Positions 1-8,800 of a stretch of 64,000 nt of DNA are shown here, in pieces. Under the pieces are notes generated by a model that was not told where the DNA came from, did no database searches, and saw only the letters and a list, made by a program, of their open reading frames with translations. A program made the position numbers and the translations under genes. Numbering within the stretch: position 1 is the stretch's first letter; each line of letters begins with the position of its first letter. This DNA is from Brumimicrobium aurantiacum (GTDB lineage Bacteria; Bacteroidota; Bacteroidia; Flavobacteriales_D; Crocinitomicaceae): positions 1 to 64,000 of the forward strand of contig NZ_QURB01000011.1 of assembly GCF_003402975.1 (NCBI RefSeq), read 5' to 3'.

Positions 1-85
1 TTTCTTGAACTAATTGAAGCTTAAAAGAAAGAGAATAATCTTTTTGGGTACGCTTTGGAAACCCTGTCTTTTCTGATTTTGTCAT
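1..85 (-). CDS. IS3-family transposase OrfA, N-terminal fragment (partial)
   Basis: Reading the minus strand from the ATG at 85 gives a 28-residue N-terminus (MTKSEKTGFPKRTQKDYS, then LSFKLQLVQE) that runs off the window. The R-T-Q-K-D-Y-S-x-x-F-K pattern is typical of the first helix before the helix-turn-helix of IS3-family OrfA proteins. OrfA binds the IS ends and is normally fused to the OrfB integrase domain by frameshifting. Only the start is visible, so intactness is unknown. Too short to appear as a normal ORF call. Confidence 0.65.
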   Translation of the reverse strand, partial: MTKSEKTGFPKRTQKDYSLSFKLQLVQE

Positions 86-100
86 TATACTACTATTTTA
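1..100 (-). mobile_element. end of an IS3-family insertion sequence (runs off the left edge)
   Basis: The first bases are the start of an IS3-type transposase read on the minus strand, so an insertion sequence enters from the left. Its outer end must lie between the transposase ATG (85) and about 117, where the reading frame of the neighbouring gene takes over. The exact end cannot be fixed because the partner terminal repeat is outside the window. Confidence 0.6.
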
Positions 101-535
101 GTGTATCGCTATTTCAGGACGGGACATAATGCACGAAATAAAAACAGTTCAATAGGATGGCTTAGTTTTTTAAATGATTATCCAAATCATCCTGACAGGA
201 AACGCATAAAAGAGAAAATTATTAGTTTAGAAGTAGATGAGATTATTGGAAGAAGTAACACGGGAGCACTTCCTTCTTTTTCTAGAACAAATTATGGAAA
301 TAGTTCTTCTTCATCTGTTACTATTAAAAATGATACGGGATATGATCTAACTGTAAGATATAGCGGTCCATCTGTGATAAAAATAAATATACCTAAAGGT
401 AGATCAAGAACGACAAATCTCTCAAGTGGTTCATATAAGATTGCAGCTTCAGCTGGAGGATTGAATTATGGAGGGAATGAATATATTTCTGGTGATTATT
501 CGTCTAGTTATTACATTAGAACATCGCGGTATTAA
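101..535 (+). CDS. C-terminal remnant of a TPR-like / beta-domain protein next to the IS3 end
   Basis: 144 codons from a GTG at 101; the frame stays open back to 77 with no better start. Residues about 18-52 (W-L-S-F-L-N-D-Y-P-N-H-P, then E-K-I-I-S-L-E-V-D-E-I) look like the last repeat of a TPR-like array, followed by a Ser/Asn-rich linker and a C-terminal beta-rich domain (I-K-N-D-T-G-Y-D-L-T-V-R-Y-S-G). This order resembles the ends of Bacteroidota proteins annotated DUF6759 (family assignment from memory). There is no signal peptide or upstream part, and the start abuts IS sequence, so it is most likely the 3' part of a gene cut by the IS3 insertion. Stop at 533-535. Confidence 0.5.
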   Translation: MYRYFRTGHNARNKNSSIGWLSFLNDYPNHPDRKRIKEKIISLEVDEIIGRSNTGALPSFSRTNYGNSSSSSVTIKNDTGYDLTVRYSGPSVIKINIPKGRSRTTNLSSGSYKIAASAGGLNYGGNEYISGDYSSSYYIRTSRY

Positions 536-695
536 TCAAAATGTTTTTTTAAGGCGTTTGAGACAAACAAGGTAGATGGATCGTTGGATCACTTATAATA
601 ATACATGAATGAATCTAATATGAATTATTTTTGGTTCTATTGTTGAGGATTAGAGTATGTTACTTTGTGTACATGCTGGATTGGGAATATAAATC

Positions 696-1037
696 CTACA
701 AATCCATCCCAGCACCATACAGCTTCAACCAATTAACATGCTTGTCGTAATTGGGTAAAATTTTATCTACTTCATTCCAAAAATCGGTAGAATGATTAGG
801 GTGAATTAGATGTGCTAATTCATGAACTACAATATAATGAAGCACCTCAATCGGAGCCATGGCACATTTCCAATGAAAATTTAATTTTCCGTCTGGGGTG
901 CACGATGCCCAACGATTTTGTAATTCCATGACTTTTCTAGACTTTGGTTCTACTCCAAGTTGTGTTTGATAACGATTAATAATTGGTTGAATTTTGTTAT
1001 TTAACTTTTCTTTATAGAACCGTATCCACCCGAGCAA
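696..1037 (-). pseudogene. YgjP/DUF45 metallopeptidase, C-terminal half cut by IS66
   Basis: The native part (up to about 1021) carries the zinc-peptidase motif H-E-L-A-H with the downstream N-H-S-x-x-F-W and the preceding R-W-A-S-C-T-x-x-G-K, the hallmark of the YgjP-like (DUF45/PF01863) family. Family members are about 230 residues; only about 108 native residues remain, and the first codons of the open frame come from the IS66 terminal repeat. YgjP-type genes often sit beside restriction-modification genes, as here. The catalytic motif is present but the N-terminal half is missing, so it is read as a broken gene. Confidence 0.75.
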
Positions 1038-1042
1038 CTACA
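1022..1042 (+). repeat. IS66 left terminal inverted repeat
   Basis: 21 bp beginning GTATCCACCCGAGC. It pairs with the right repeat at 3398-3418 with four mismatches (positions 4, 5, 7 and 13). Confidence 0.8.
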
Positions 1043-2717
1043 CCTCCAAATTTTCAGGGAACAAGTCTTGTAATTTATTGCATGGATAGTCAGCGATTAC
1101 TTCTAGCACTTTATTGAGCCATTTCTCAGGGTTTACGCCATTGAGCTTGCAGTTGGCGAAGAAGGTATAAAACATTGCTGTTCTTTGGGCACCATTGTGA
1201 GAGCCTGCAAAGAGGTAGTTTTTTCGACCGATTGCTACTGGACGTATTTTATTTTCGATTGCGTTGTTGTCGATATGGTAATTTCCGTTTTCTAGATAAG
1301 TCATTAGACTTGACCATAACTTGGTGCAGTATTCAATGGCTTTACCGATGAGTGATTTAGGTAATACCATATTTCGCTCGCGATGCATCCATTTTCCGAG
1401 ATTATTGATTATCGGAAGTGCTTCTTCTAAACGAACTTCATGACGTTCTTCAGCGGTAAGATCGGCGATTTTACGTTCAACAGCATAGAGTTTTTGGATT
1501 TCTTCCAACACGTATGAAGCACGCTTTTTGTCTTGCATTAATGCTTTTTCAAAATAGCGGCGTGCATGAGCCCAACAAGCTAGGTGTTTTATTTCTTTAC
1601 TCAGACAATAGTGATTGTAAACCTTATAGCCATCAGTTTGTAATGCGCCACGATAGTCCGTGAGCATTTGGCGCGGAGCATCAGTTCCACGTCCTTTTTG
1701 ATAATCAAAAACACATAATTTGGACTCTACCGCATGATATACCCAAAGATAACCCAAGTGTATTTTACCTTTTTTGTTTTTGTCTAATACTTTTAAAGTT
1801 GTTTCGTCGGCTTGAAGGTAGCGTTGATGTTTGACATATTCTACCATCCGATCATATAGCGGAACAAGAAGATTTCCTGTTAGCGCCACCCAAGAATCAA
1901 TCGTAGATGGCGCTATTTCTATATCGGCTCGCTTAAATATTTGTTGTTGACGATAAAGCGGTAGGTGATCTACATATTTACTGACCAAAATGTGTGTTAA
2001 AACTGAGTTTCCTGCTAAACATTTTTCAATGGGTCTGGATGGAAGCTCAGCAATTTTGATTTCTTGAGTGTTTTTGTTTACGTATTTAGGGCGGATAATG
2101 CGGCGCTTGAAAAACTGAGCTGGTGTATATTCCAATATTTCGGTAATTTCTTCTCCTAGTTTCACCATGTCCTCAGTTAAATCTTTTGGTTCGATAAACT
2201 CTTCTGTTACTGGAAGGTTTTCTGGCAATTTATTTCGACCAGTATGTTTAGATGATTTTTTACGCTCATAAGTGATTTTTTCCTTTACAGGAGTATCGTC
2301 GGCTAAAGCTTCTTGAGAGGCGAACTCTTCAAATGATAGCGCCAATTGATCTTTGCTCTTATTGATGAACCGTTCCTTTTTAGAACCAAAAAGCATGCGC
2401 TGCAAATTTGCTACAATGATGTTTAGTCGAGCGATATCATCTTCTTTCTTAGCAATGTCTTGATCTTTCTTTTGATTAACAAAATCAAGCTTTTGGTTAG
2501 AAAATTCAAGCTTTTGGTTAGAAGATTCAAGCTTTTGGTTAGAAGATTCAAGCTTTTGGTTAGAAGATTCAAGTTTTTGGTTGGAAGATTCAAGTTTTTG
2601 GTTGGATTTTTGGAGCGTCAAAAGTTGCTCAATCAACTCCTGTTTTGACATGTTTTCCAACTCGTTTTCTATGCCCCAAAGATACGCTAAAAGCATTGTT
2701 TTTAGTAGCTTTATCAA
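1038..2717 (-). CDS. tnpC: IS66 family transposase TnpC
   Basis: DDE transposase of the IS66 family, 559 residues from the first start (537 if it starts at Met-23, position 2651). The N-terminal third is a coiled coil containing a nearly perfect heptad repeat (L-E-S-S-N-Q-K) that continues into the usual leucine-zipper region. Acidic residues fitting the DDE triad are in Q-A-D-E-T-T-L, Q-T-D-G-Y-K-V-Y and N-N-A-I-E-N-K-I-R-P; the tail has the IS66 C-terminal signature R-K-N-Y-L-F-A-G-S. It follows tnpB with a 17-nt gap and its stop lies inside the left terminal repeat region. The length is normal and no disruption is seen. It catalyses cut-and-paste movement together with TnpA and TnpB. Confidence 0.93.
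   Translation of the reverse strand: MIKLLKTMLLAYLWGIENELENMSKQELIEQLLTLQKSNQKLESSNQKLESSNQKLESSNQKLESSNQKLEFSNQKLDFVNQKKDQDIAKKEDDIARLNIIVANLQRMLFGSKKERFINKSKDQLALSFEEFASQEALADDTPVKEKITYERKKSSKHTGRNKLPENLPVTEEFIEPKDLTEDMVKLGEEITEILEYTPAQFFKRRIIRPKYVNKNTQEIKIAELPSRPIEKCLAGNSVLTHILVSKYVDHLPLYRQQQIFKRADIEIAPSTIDSWVALTGNLLVPLYDRMVEYVKHQRYLQADETTLKVLDKNKKGKIHLGYLWVYHAVESKLCVFDYQKGRGTDAPRQMLTDYRGALQTDGYKVYNHYCLSKEIKHLACWAHARRYFEKALMQDKKRASYVLEEIQKLYAVERKIADLTAEERHEVRLEEALPIINNLGKWMHRERNMVLPKSLIGKAIEYCTKLWSSLMTYLENGNYHIDNNAIENKIRPVAIGRKNYLFAGSHNGAQRTAMFYTFFANCKLNGVNPEKWLNKVLEVIADYPCNKLQDLFPENLEV
2485..2610 (-). repeat. 21-bp tandem repeat within tnpC
   Basis: About six near-identical 21-bp units (plus strand core TCAAGCTTTTGGTTAGAAGA) encode repeated seven-residue units L-E-S-S-N-Q-K of the transposase coiled coil. 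The near identity at DNA level, including third positions, points to recent expansion by slippage. Confidence 0.85.
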
Positions 2718-2734
2718 GCAAAGTAATCAACAAT

Positions 2735-3088
2735 TTACTTGGATAAGTAACGCTTTCTTTTCTTGGTTTTCTCAAAGTCGATTCCCCGTAAAATCATGTA
2801 AATATCTTCCTGAGTAAGCTCACTATTTGGTGCATAAACATTGGCAGTTGGACGTTTAAAAGTTCCTTTTTCAAGCCGCTTGTAATACAAAACCAAACCA
2901 TCTTTATCCCAAAAAAGTATTTTCACTTTGTTGCGGTCTTTGCTAATAAAAACGAAAATATAACCGCTTAATGGATTTAATTCCATTTCGTTTTGTACTA
3001 ATCCAAAAAGTCCATTAAACCCTTTGCGCATATCACATGGCTTGGCATACAGAAAGACTTTTGTGGAAGTATCTAAACCAAACATCAT
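2735..3088 (-). CDS. tnpB: IS66 family accessory protein TnpB (Orf2)
   Basis: 117 residues with the IS66 Orf2 signature: K-P-C-D-M-R-K-G-F-N-G-L near residue 17, then I-F-V-F-I-S-K-D-R-N-K-V-K-I-L-F-W-D-K-D-G and L-E-K-G-T-F-K-R-P. TnpB is required for IS66 transposition, but its biochemical role is not settled. It overlaps the stop of tnpA by four bases (ATGA at 3085-3088), which suggests translational coupling. Full family length. Confidence 0.93.
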   Translation of the reverse strand: MMFGLDTSTKVFLYAKPCDMRKGFNGLFGLVQNEMELNPLSGYIFVFISKDRNKVKILFWDKDGLVLYYKRLEKGTFKRPTANVYAPNSELTQEDIYMILRGIDFEKTKKRKRYLSK

Positions 3089-3351
3089 TTGTAGACTGTG
3101 ATTTTAATTCCTGAAGGCAGATCTATTTGTAAGGTTTTTTCATGCTTTATTTCAGGAACGATAACGGAACTTTTGCTTGGGATTTCTTTGAAGTTTGATT
3201 TTGTTGGCTTAACTTTCTCTTTATTATACCTGTTGATCCAATATTCAAATTTTGCTTTTGAATAATCTTTGTCTAAAATAAAATCGCCTTTGCTCTTACC
3301 GCTTGATTTCCATAATTGAACCTCGTTATACATTTCTTCTTTTATCGCCAT
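3085..3351 (-). CDS. tnpA: IS66 family accessory protein TnpA (Orf1)
   Basis: 88 residues with the short N-terminal helical region (W-K-S-S-G-K-S-K-G-D-F, then F-E-Y-W-I-N-R-Y) seen in IS66 Orf1 proteins, which are helix-turn-helix-like and basic. The C-terminus (I-D-L-P-S-G-I-K-I-T-V-Y) is the conserved beta tail of the family. It is first in the tnpA-tnpB-tnpC operon and overlaps tnpB by 4 nt. It probably recognises the IS ends. Confidence 0.85.
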   Translation of the reverse strand: MAIKEEMYNEVQLWKSSGKSKGDFILDKDYSKAKFEYWINRYNKEKVKPTKSNFKEIPSKSSVIVPEIKHEKTLQIDLPSGIKITVYK

Positions 3352-3370
3352 AATTTTTTTCTGGCAAATT

Positions 3371-3571
3371 TCAGAAATTGGTGTGGCTAATGAAAGATGT
3401 AGTTGGTCGGGGGCTTACGAAGATATTAAAATCTTCACCTCTTTCTCGGACGTTGTCATTGTGTGTTTTTACAATGCTTTTTGTGTTACATAAAAGTGAT
3501 TCTATTTTAGTTTGATTTAGATTAGATTTAACATTGTCGCTAATATTAGATCTTGTTAAGTTGTCGTTCAT
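3371..3571 (-). pseudogene. 5' stub of a PDDEXK_4-like nuclease gene, cut by IS66
   Basis: The native sequence is codons 1-51 (3571 down to 3419); from codon 52 on, the frame is IS66 terminal repeat. The native end, H-N-D-N-V-R-E-R-G-E-D-F-N-I-F, matches the conserved opening (R-G-E-x-F-N-I-F) of PD-(D/E)XK nuclease superfamily proteins (PF14281, PDDEXK_4), whose catalytic core would follow immediately. The rest of the gene is absent from the window. The assignment rests on a short motif remembered from the family. Confidence 0.55.
3398..3418 (-). repeat. IS66 right terminal inverted repeat
   Basis: 21 bp, read inward GTAAGCCCCCGACC and so on. Partner of 1022-1042 with 17 of 21 matches. Confidence 0.8.
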
Positions 3572-3681
3572 AATATTGATTAACTAGGTTGATATCTCTC
3601 AAAAATAACAATTTTAATGATATTCTTAATTAGAAGAGGATAGGAAGTTAATTAACTTGGGTTAAAATTATTATTTATTTT

Positions 3682-4266
3682 TCACCCCATCAATCTACCA
3701 ACAATAAAATCTGCACTTGGTTTTAAAACCTTTTCAATAATTGGTTTTGCTGAAGCTTCCGTAATTACACCCGACATCATCAATCCAGTCAACTTACCAC
3801 CAAGTTGTTGCTTCCAGTTTTTCTTTCCTAAAACATATAAATGTTTCAACTCCTCAATTTCTGCTTTGAGTTCTTCAACTTGTTCAGAAACAATTTCATT
3901 AGCATTAATTATTGTTTGTAGAATTTCATCTAATTTATCATTTCACCTCTCTTTTTCTTCGCTTGTGAAGTTGTCAGATGGCCTGACACCAATTTCTTCT
4001 AATTCTTGATGTAAGAAATAGTTGATCTCAAGATACTTGACTTTAGTAGCACCGTTATCATTATTAAAATTACCTGATTGTTGTTTTATATTTCTTAACT
4101 CATTCGCTTCTAGAATTAATGTAATCATATCAATTTTATCCCTTTCTGATTTAATTTCATATAATTGACTGCTTATTTTTGATAAGAGTTCTTCCGTATT
4201 CCATAGTCCACGTTTAATGTGCTCATCAATAAGTTCATTCGCTTTGTTCTTGATGTATTCATTCAT
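3682..4266 (-). pseudogene. coiled-coil protein gene split by an in-frame TGA
   Basis: The ATG at 4266 opens a 107-codon frame ending in TGA at 3943-3945. The same frame then continues open for 86 codons to a TGA at 3682. The second part has no ATG, GTG or TTG near its beginning, so the two parts read as one gene of about 194 codons broken by a nonsense change (K-E-R-stop-N-D-K-L-D-E-I-L). The second part has a coiled coil (E-Q-V-E-E-L-K-A-E-I-E-E-L-K) and a conserved-looking tail (K-K-N-W-K-Q-Q-L-G-G-K-L). It follows the DUF2971 gene by 11 nt. Function unknown. If the break is not a mutation, the 107-aa product (3943-4266) is a separate small protein. Confidence 0.6.
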
Positions 4267-4277
4267 ATTGCTTTGTT

Positions 4278-5288
4278 TTAAAACTCAATATTTGACTTTT
4301 CCACTTCGAAATTGTACTTCCATTTATTCTTAACCCACATCTCATACTCTAAAAAATCAGATCGTTTCTTAAATATGCTATTTGGACCTAGAATCAATTT
4401 TTTTACTTTTAGATTAGGTATATAATCAATCAAATCTATTTCTTCCTTAGAGAATGGAGTTTCCACCACTTTCGATTTGTAATTTTTTAAATGCAAAGGT
4501 AACTCTACGTAGGAAACCATTTTTCCATTTGGTTTAAGTTCATGGTTTAACCTTGAGGTGATTAAAGAGTTGTTAGATATTGAGTCTTCAGGAAGATTGG
4601 AATGTTTGTCAAGTAAAAGTTTAATTACAATTCTAAATTCTTTTTCAATGGACCACATTTCATTTTTAACTCCAGTTGATAATAGACTAAATAAACTTGG
4701 TGTATTAGAAAATAATTTATGCTCTTCATTAAATACTTTATGAAAGTGTAAAAAGCCAATAATATTTTTCGAATTGCTTTTATTAGCTCCATAAGTAACC
4801 GTTTGTAAAAATACAGAAGTCCAATTTTCAATTTTATTATCTACTTCAAAAACTATTCCTATTCCTTTTCCCTGATCTCCATAAAGTCTCCATAAATTAA
4901 ACTCTTCATCATTCTTAGATTTATAGATACTCCCCGATAATATAAAGTGCTCTCGTTTATATTTTTCAACTTCTTTTTCTGTGAAGTTAATTGGAGAGTT
5001 TTTCAGCAAGTAATTAATCTCTGATGGGTCATTTAAATTCAAACAATTATAAAGTCTAATATTCCCAGAATTTAAAATATTCATCGCACTTGAAAGGCTT
5101 GTGTAGTGGATAAATTGAAGTGGAGATTCCTTTAATGCAATTTCATTAATGAATTGACTTCTAAATTCAATTTCACCTGACGTTGGTTCAGAAGACCCAA
5201 AAAATGAGGAAACTGTTGAGGTTTTAAGATGTGGAAAAAACTCTCTAGCACCTTTTAAATAAAACTCTATTTTTTCATCTATATTCAT
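4278..5288 (-). CDS. DUF2971 family protein
   Basis: 336 residues. The DUF2971 landmarks are in order: H-Y-T-S-L (61-65), L-N-D-P-S-E (85-90) and W-R-L-Y-G-D-Q-G-K-G-I-G-I-V-F-E (133-148). The family is often found in accessory and defence-gene neighbourhoods; its biochemical activity is not established, though its conserved polar residues resemble those of ADP-ribosyltransferase-like folds (inference only). It lies 62 nt after the membrane-protein gene and 11 nt before the split coiled-coil gene, so it is probably transcribed with the type IIG enzyme. No signal peptide or membrane segment. Confidence 0.75.
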   Translation of the reverse strand: MNIDEKIEFYLKGAREFFPHLKTSTVSSFFGSSEPTSGEIEFRSQFINEIALKESPLQFIHYTSLSSAMNILNSGNIRLYNCLNLNDPSEINYLLKNSPINFTEKEVEKYKREHFILSGSIYKSKNDEEFNLWRLYGDQGKGIGIVFEVDNKIENWTSVFLQTVTYGANKSNSKNIIGFLHFHKVFNEEHKLFSNTPSLFSLLSTGVKNEMWSIEKEFRIVIKLLLDKHSNLPEDSISNNSLITSRLNHELKPNGKMVSYVELPLHLKNYKSKVVETPFSKEEIDLIDYIPNLKVKKLILGPNSIFKKRSDFLEYEMWVKNKWKYNFEVEKSNIEF

Positions 5289-5350
5289 TTACTGCAATCT
5301 TTATTTAAAAAACTATTTATAAGACACCATTATTCCAACAATTTGTTTTT

Positions 5351-5887
5351 CTAAAATATTTCTATTTTTAGATACCTTAAAACCGCTATTACTATTCCTA
5401 ACAAGGCAAAAATATACAACAACGGTTTCTTCAAATTTTCCTTAAAGATCGCCATAAACAGAATTACCGGAATTGATAAAACTAAAACAATTGGCAATAG
5501 AAAGATTCCAATACAAAGTACTACTAGACCTAATAAACCTAAAAGAATATAGATAGGGATTAAATTCGTAATGATTGGCTTGTTGTACTCTTTTATGTGA
5601 ATACTATTATTATTTTCTTTAAGTATGAAGATATTATTTTCTAGAGTTCCGAAAAATATCAAATCAAATTTATTCTCTTCTAATGCCTCATTGGCTTTTA
5701 TATCGAAACCATTTATTGCTAATAAAAAATTAGTAACCTTGATTGTACCACCCTTTTTTTTTGCAGCTAAAACCAAAAAATGTACAAACTTAGATTCTAA
5801 TTTTTCTTGATAGTCTGCATCAATCGAATCGTGACTTGATTTTATTATTTTTCGTATTTTCTCTAAGTCGATTTCTTCGTTTTCCAT
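5351..5887 (-). CDS. small membrane protein coupled to the type IIG gene
   Basis: 178 residues of unknown family. About 105 soluble N-terminal residues with a mixed helix/strand pattern are followed by a hydrophobic hairpin (about 107-147) and a third membrane segment (about 155-172) with a short basic tail. The ATG at 5887 lies 3 nt beyond the stop of the type IIG gene, so translation is almost certainly coupled. The coupling suggests a partner or effector role in the same system, but nothing in the sequence proves it. No catalytic motif is recognised. Confidence 0.7.
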   Translation of the reverse strand: MENEEIDLEKIRKIIKSSHDSIDADYQEKLESKFVHFLVLAAKKKGGTIKVTNFLLAINGFDIKANEALEENKFDLIFFGTLENNIFILKENNNSIHIKEYNKPIITNLIPIYILLGLLGLVVLCIGIFLLPIVLVLSIPVILFMAIFKENLKKPLLYIFALLGIVIAVLRYLKIEIF

Positions 5888-5890
5888 CTT

Positions 5891-8800
5891 CTAGCTATTC
5901 TCAACAATCCTAATCTCCTCTTCACTCAACCCATACAACTCATAAACCATCTCATCAATCTCCTTCTCAGTTGTATCAATTTGCGTTTGAAGTTCTACGG
6001 CTTTTTTCTTGTTTTCTTCGAAAAGTTCCATCCACTCAAACTCATCTTTTTTGGATAGCTTGGGAATCTCTTCCTCTTCGTTTTTACGTCGTTCTCGGTT
6101 TTCTTTGTTTATCGCTTTGTTGAGTTCTTTGATGAAATCACTAAAATCGAGTTCGTTCCAGTTTTGGAGTTTGCGAGAGAATTTACCTATGCTATATTGA
6201 GATTGAAGGTAATTTAGAAATCTTAAAAGAAGATCGTTATATGCGTCATTCTTTTCTTTTATTTTTGATACAATTTTTTCATGACTATCTTGATTGTTGT
6301 ATGAATTAGGTAATGGTATCTCACCTATCGTTCCTTTATTATAAGCATAATATCCACCTTGGAAAGGTGAGGCAAACTGCTTAATATACCATTGAGCTAG
6401 GCGAGAATTCAAAATTGCAATTAAAGAATATGGATTTAAATCTCCTGAAATACTTATTCCATATCCACCTGCGGTGCCACCTCCTACAAAATAATTATTA
6501 TCATTTAAATCCATTGATAAAGATGACTGTTTGCATAAGACCTGTGTGAGTATTTTGGGCTTGTCGAACAGTGTCATGTTTTTCAGATAAACATAACCAT
6601 ACCATCTATCATTTTTCATTTTACCGTTTTCACGACCTTCTAATTTTAATTTACATTCTATTAGGTAATTCCATATGTCTTGATAATTCGAATTCATTTC
6701 TTGTTCTGAAAGTAGTCTAAAATCATCTCCTTCAATAATGTATGGGAAAATTAATTTATAGTTAGGTTTTGGAGTTGAATACCTTTTTATTTCTCCACCT
6801 TTAAGGAGAGGTTTTAATATGGCACTTTCTCCAAAATCATAATATTTACCGGTATGTTTAGAGTAAAGTCTATCACCTTTGATTTCTAAAATAAATACTG
6901 GGTCAGCACTAGTTTGAAGGCCTACAAATAATTCAGTTTTTGAATTTTTAATTTTTTCTAAATCCCCTAATTTGTGATATAGCTTTGATGTAATATCATC
7001 CATAAAAACCCATCTTTTCCCTTTAATATTTTCATAATTTACACTAGTAAACGAAACACTATTTAAAAACTTTAATGGATCATTGTTGATTTTAAAATAA
7101 TTTATTGATTGCTTTGAATTATTGTCAAAAATGAAGATTCCAGTATATGTGGTAGCATCATCAAATATTTGAAAATTTGAAAAATCTATATATTCGGATA
7201 AAAAATTCTTTTCAAATAAAAATTTCTTTAGCTTTTCACCATATTCTGTTGTTATAAATTTATTAGGCATTATATATGAAGCCTTACCAGTACTATTTAA
7301 TATATCCTTAATTTTTTCTGTAAAAAGAACATATAAGTCGTAATTTTTAAATGCAGTATAATAATTGTCAGAAAAATAATTTCTGGAGTTTATGTCTATA
7401 TTTTGAACCCTCACATAAGGAGGATTCCCAATCACCACATCAAACCCACCTTTCTCAAAAACATCGGGAAATTCCTTTTCCCAATTAAAGGCTTTGTCTC
7501 CCGCTACTTTTTTATCGTCGATCAGACTATTTCCACATTTTACATTACTGCTTAGGTCGTTTAGTTTTCTTCGGGGTTGTGCTGTTCTTAACCAAAGGGA
7601 AAGTTTTGCAATTTCTACACTTTCGTCATTGAGGTCAACACCATAAATATTATTTTCTAGAATTGTGTTTTCAATGTCTGGGAATTGTAAACCACCTCCA
7701 AGAACTCGCGCTTTTAATTCGTCAATGTAACTGTGTTCTTTAATTAAGAAATCAAGTGCTTGGTTTAAGAAGGCACCAGAACCACAAGCAGGATCACAAA
7801 TAGTTAATTCCAATAACCATTCACGGTAATCATCTAGAATATTAACTAGTTTTTTTAGCGTTTTATCTGCTCTATTTTTTCGACCCTTAAAGTATTGTTC
7901 TTCTTCAAAACCTAATTCCTCTTTCTTTTCATTACACAATTTTCCTACTGTATTTTCTACAATATATTTTGTAATGTATTTCGGTGTATAGAAAACACCA
8001 TCTTTCTTACGTTTACTGGTTTGTTTGTCGAAATCTCCTCCTTCAATTTCTGCATTAACACTTTCAATTTCGTTTAGAGAGTTTTCGAAAATATGACCTA
8101 AAATATTGACATCAACTTGACTTTCAAAATCATAATTTGATAGTTTTAATGTGTATTTGTACAATAAGTCGTTATCGATTTCTAATGCATCAAGAATTGA
8201 GTCAGGTTTAAATAAACCACCATTGTAGGCATAAATCTCTGCACGGCTTTTTGTTCCTTTTCTACCTGTATCGAGGAAATTAAAATATTGTTTAAATAAA
8301 TCATACAATGGTCGGTCATCACCAAAGTCCTGGTCGTCTTTCCATTTATTTAGAATTTGCAGGGTAGAGTTAGAGGGTAAAAGGTTTCTATCTTCAGCGA
8401 AAAACACAAAAAGGAAGCGGTCAATTAGTTTTTGAGATTTCTTAAACAATGTTAGCTTAACATTCTTCTCTAAACGTGCTATTTCAAGTTGTTCCTCTTC
8501 ATTGATATTGGAACTTAGTTTTTCTTTAACCGTTTTAGAATTGTTTCGAACCAAATCTCTATACAATTCACGTTTAAAAACTGAATAATCTTGATAAAAA
8601 GACTTTGTGATTTCCTCTTCCTCAGCAATAGACGCTTCTTTAATATTTAAAGGTGTATTGGTCTTTATGTGATTATAGTGAAGACATAGATAAAGTAAGT
8701 TGAATCGTTCACGAGAAAGTGTAAATAAGTCAAACTCTTCATATTCGGTAGCGTCACTGATGTAGAAACGCAGCTTTTCGAAGTTTGAGGTGATGACATA

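Larger units (their letters stand above)
1022..3418 (-). mobile_element. IS66-family insertion sequence, apparently complete
   Basis: Three genes in the standard IS66 order (tnpA 88 aa, tnpB 117 aa, tnpC 559 aa) are bounded by terminal inverted repeats at 1022-1042 and 3398-3418 that match at 17 of 21 positions; both begin GTA when read inward. All three genes are open, so the element may still be active. The expected 8-bp target duplication is absent: 1014-1021 reads atagaacc and 3419-3426 reads gaagatat. The left and right flanks belong to different genes, which implies a deletion or recombination after insertion. Confidence 0.85.

Noticed and set aside
2460..2817. Plus-strand frames inside tnpC
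   Set aside because: They are the reverse reading of the 21-bp repeat and the transposase coding strand.
1014..3426. 8-bp IS66 target duplication
   Set aside because: The flanking octamers (atagaacc and gaagatat) do not match in either register.
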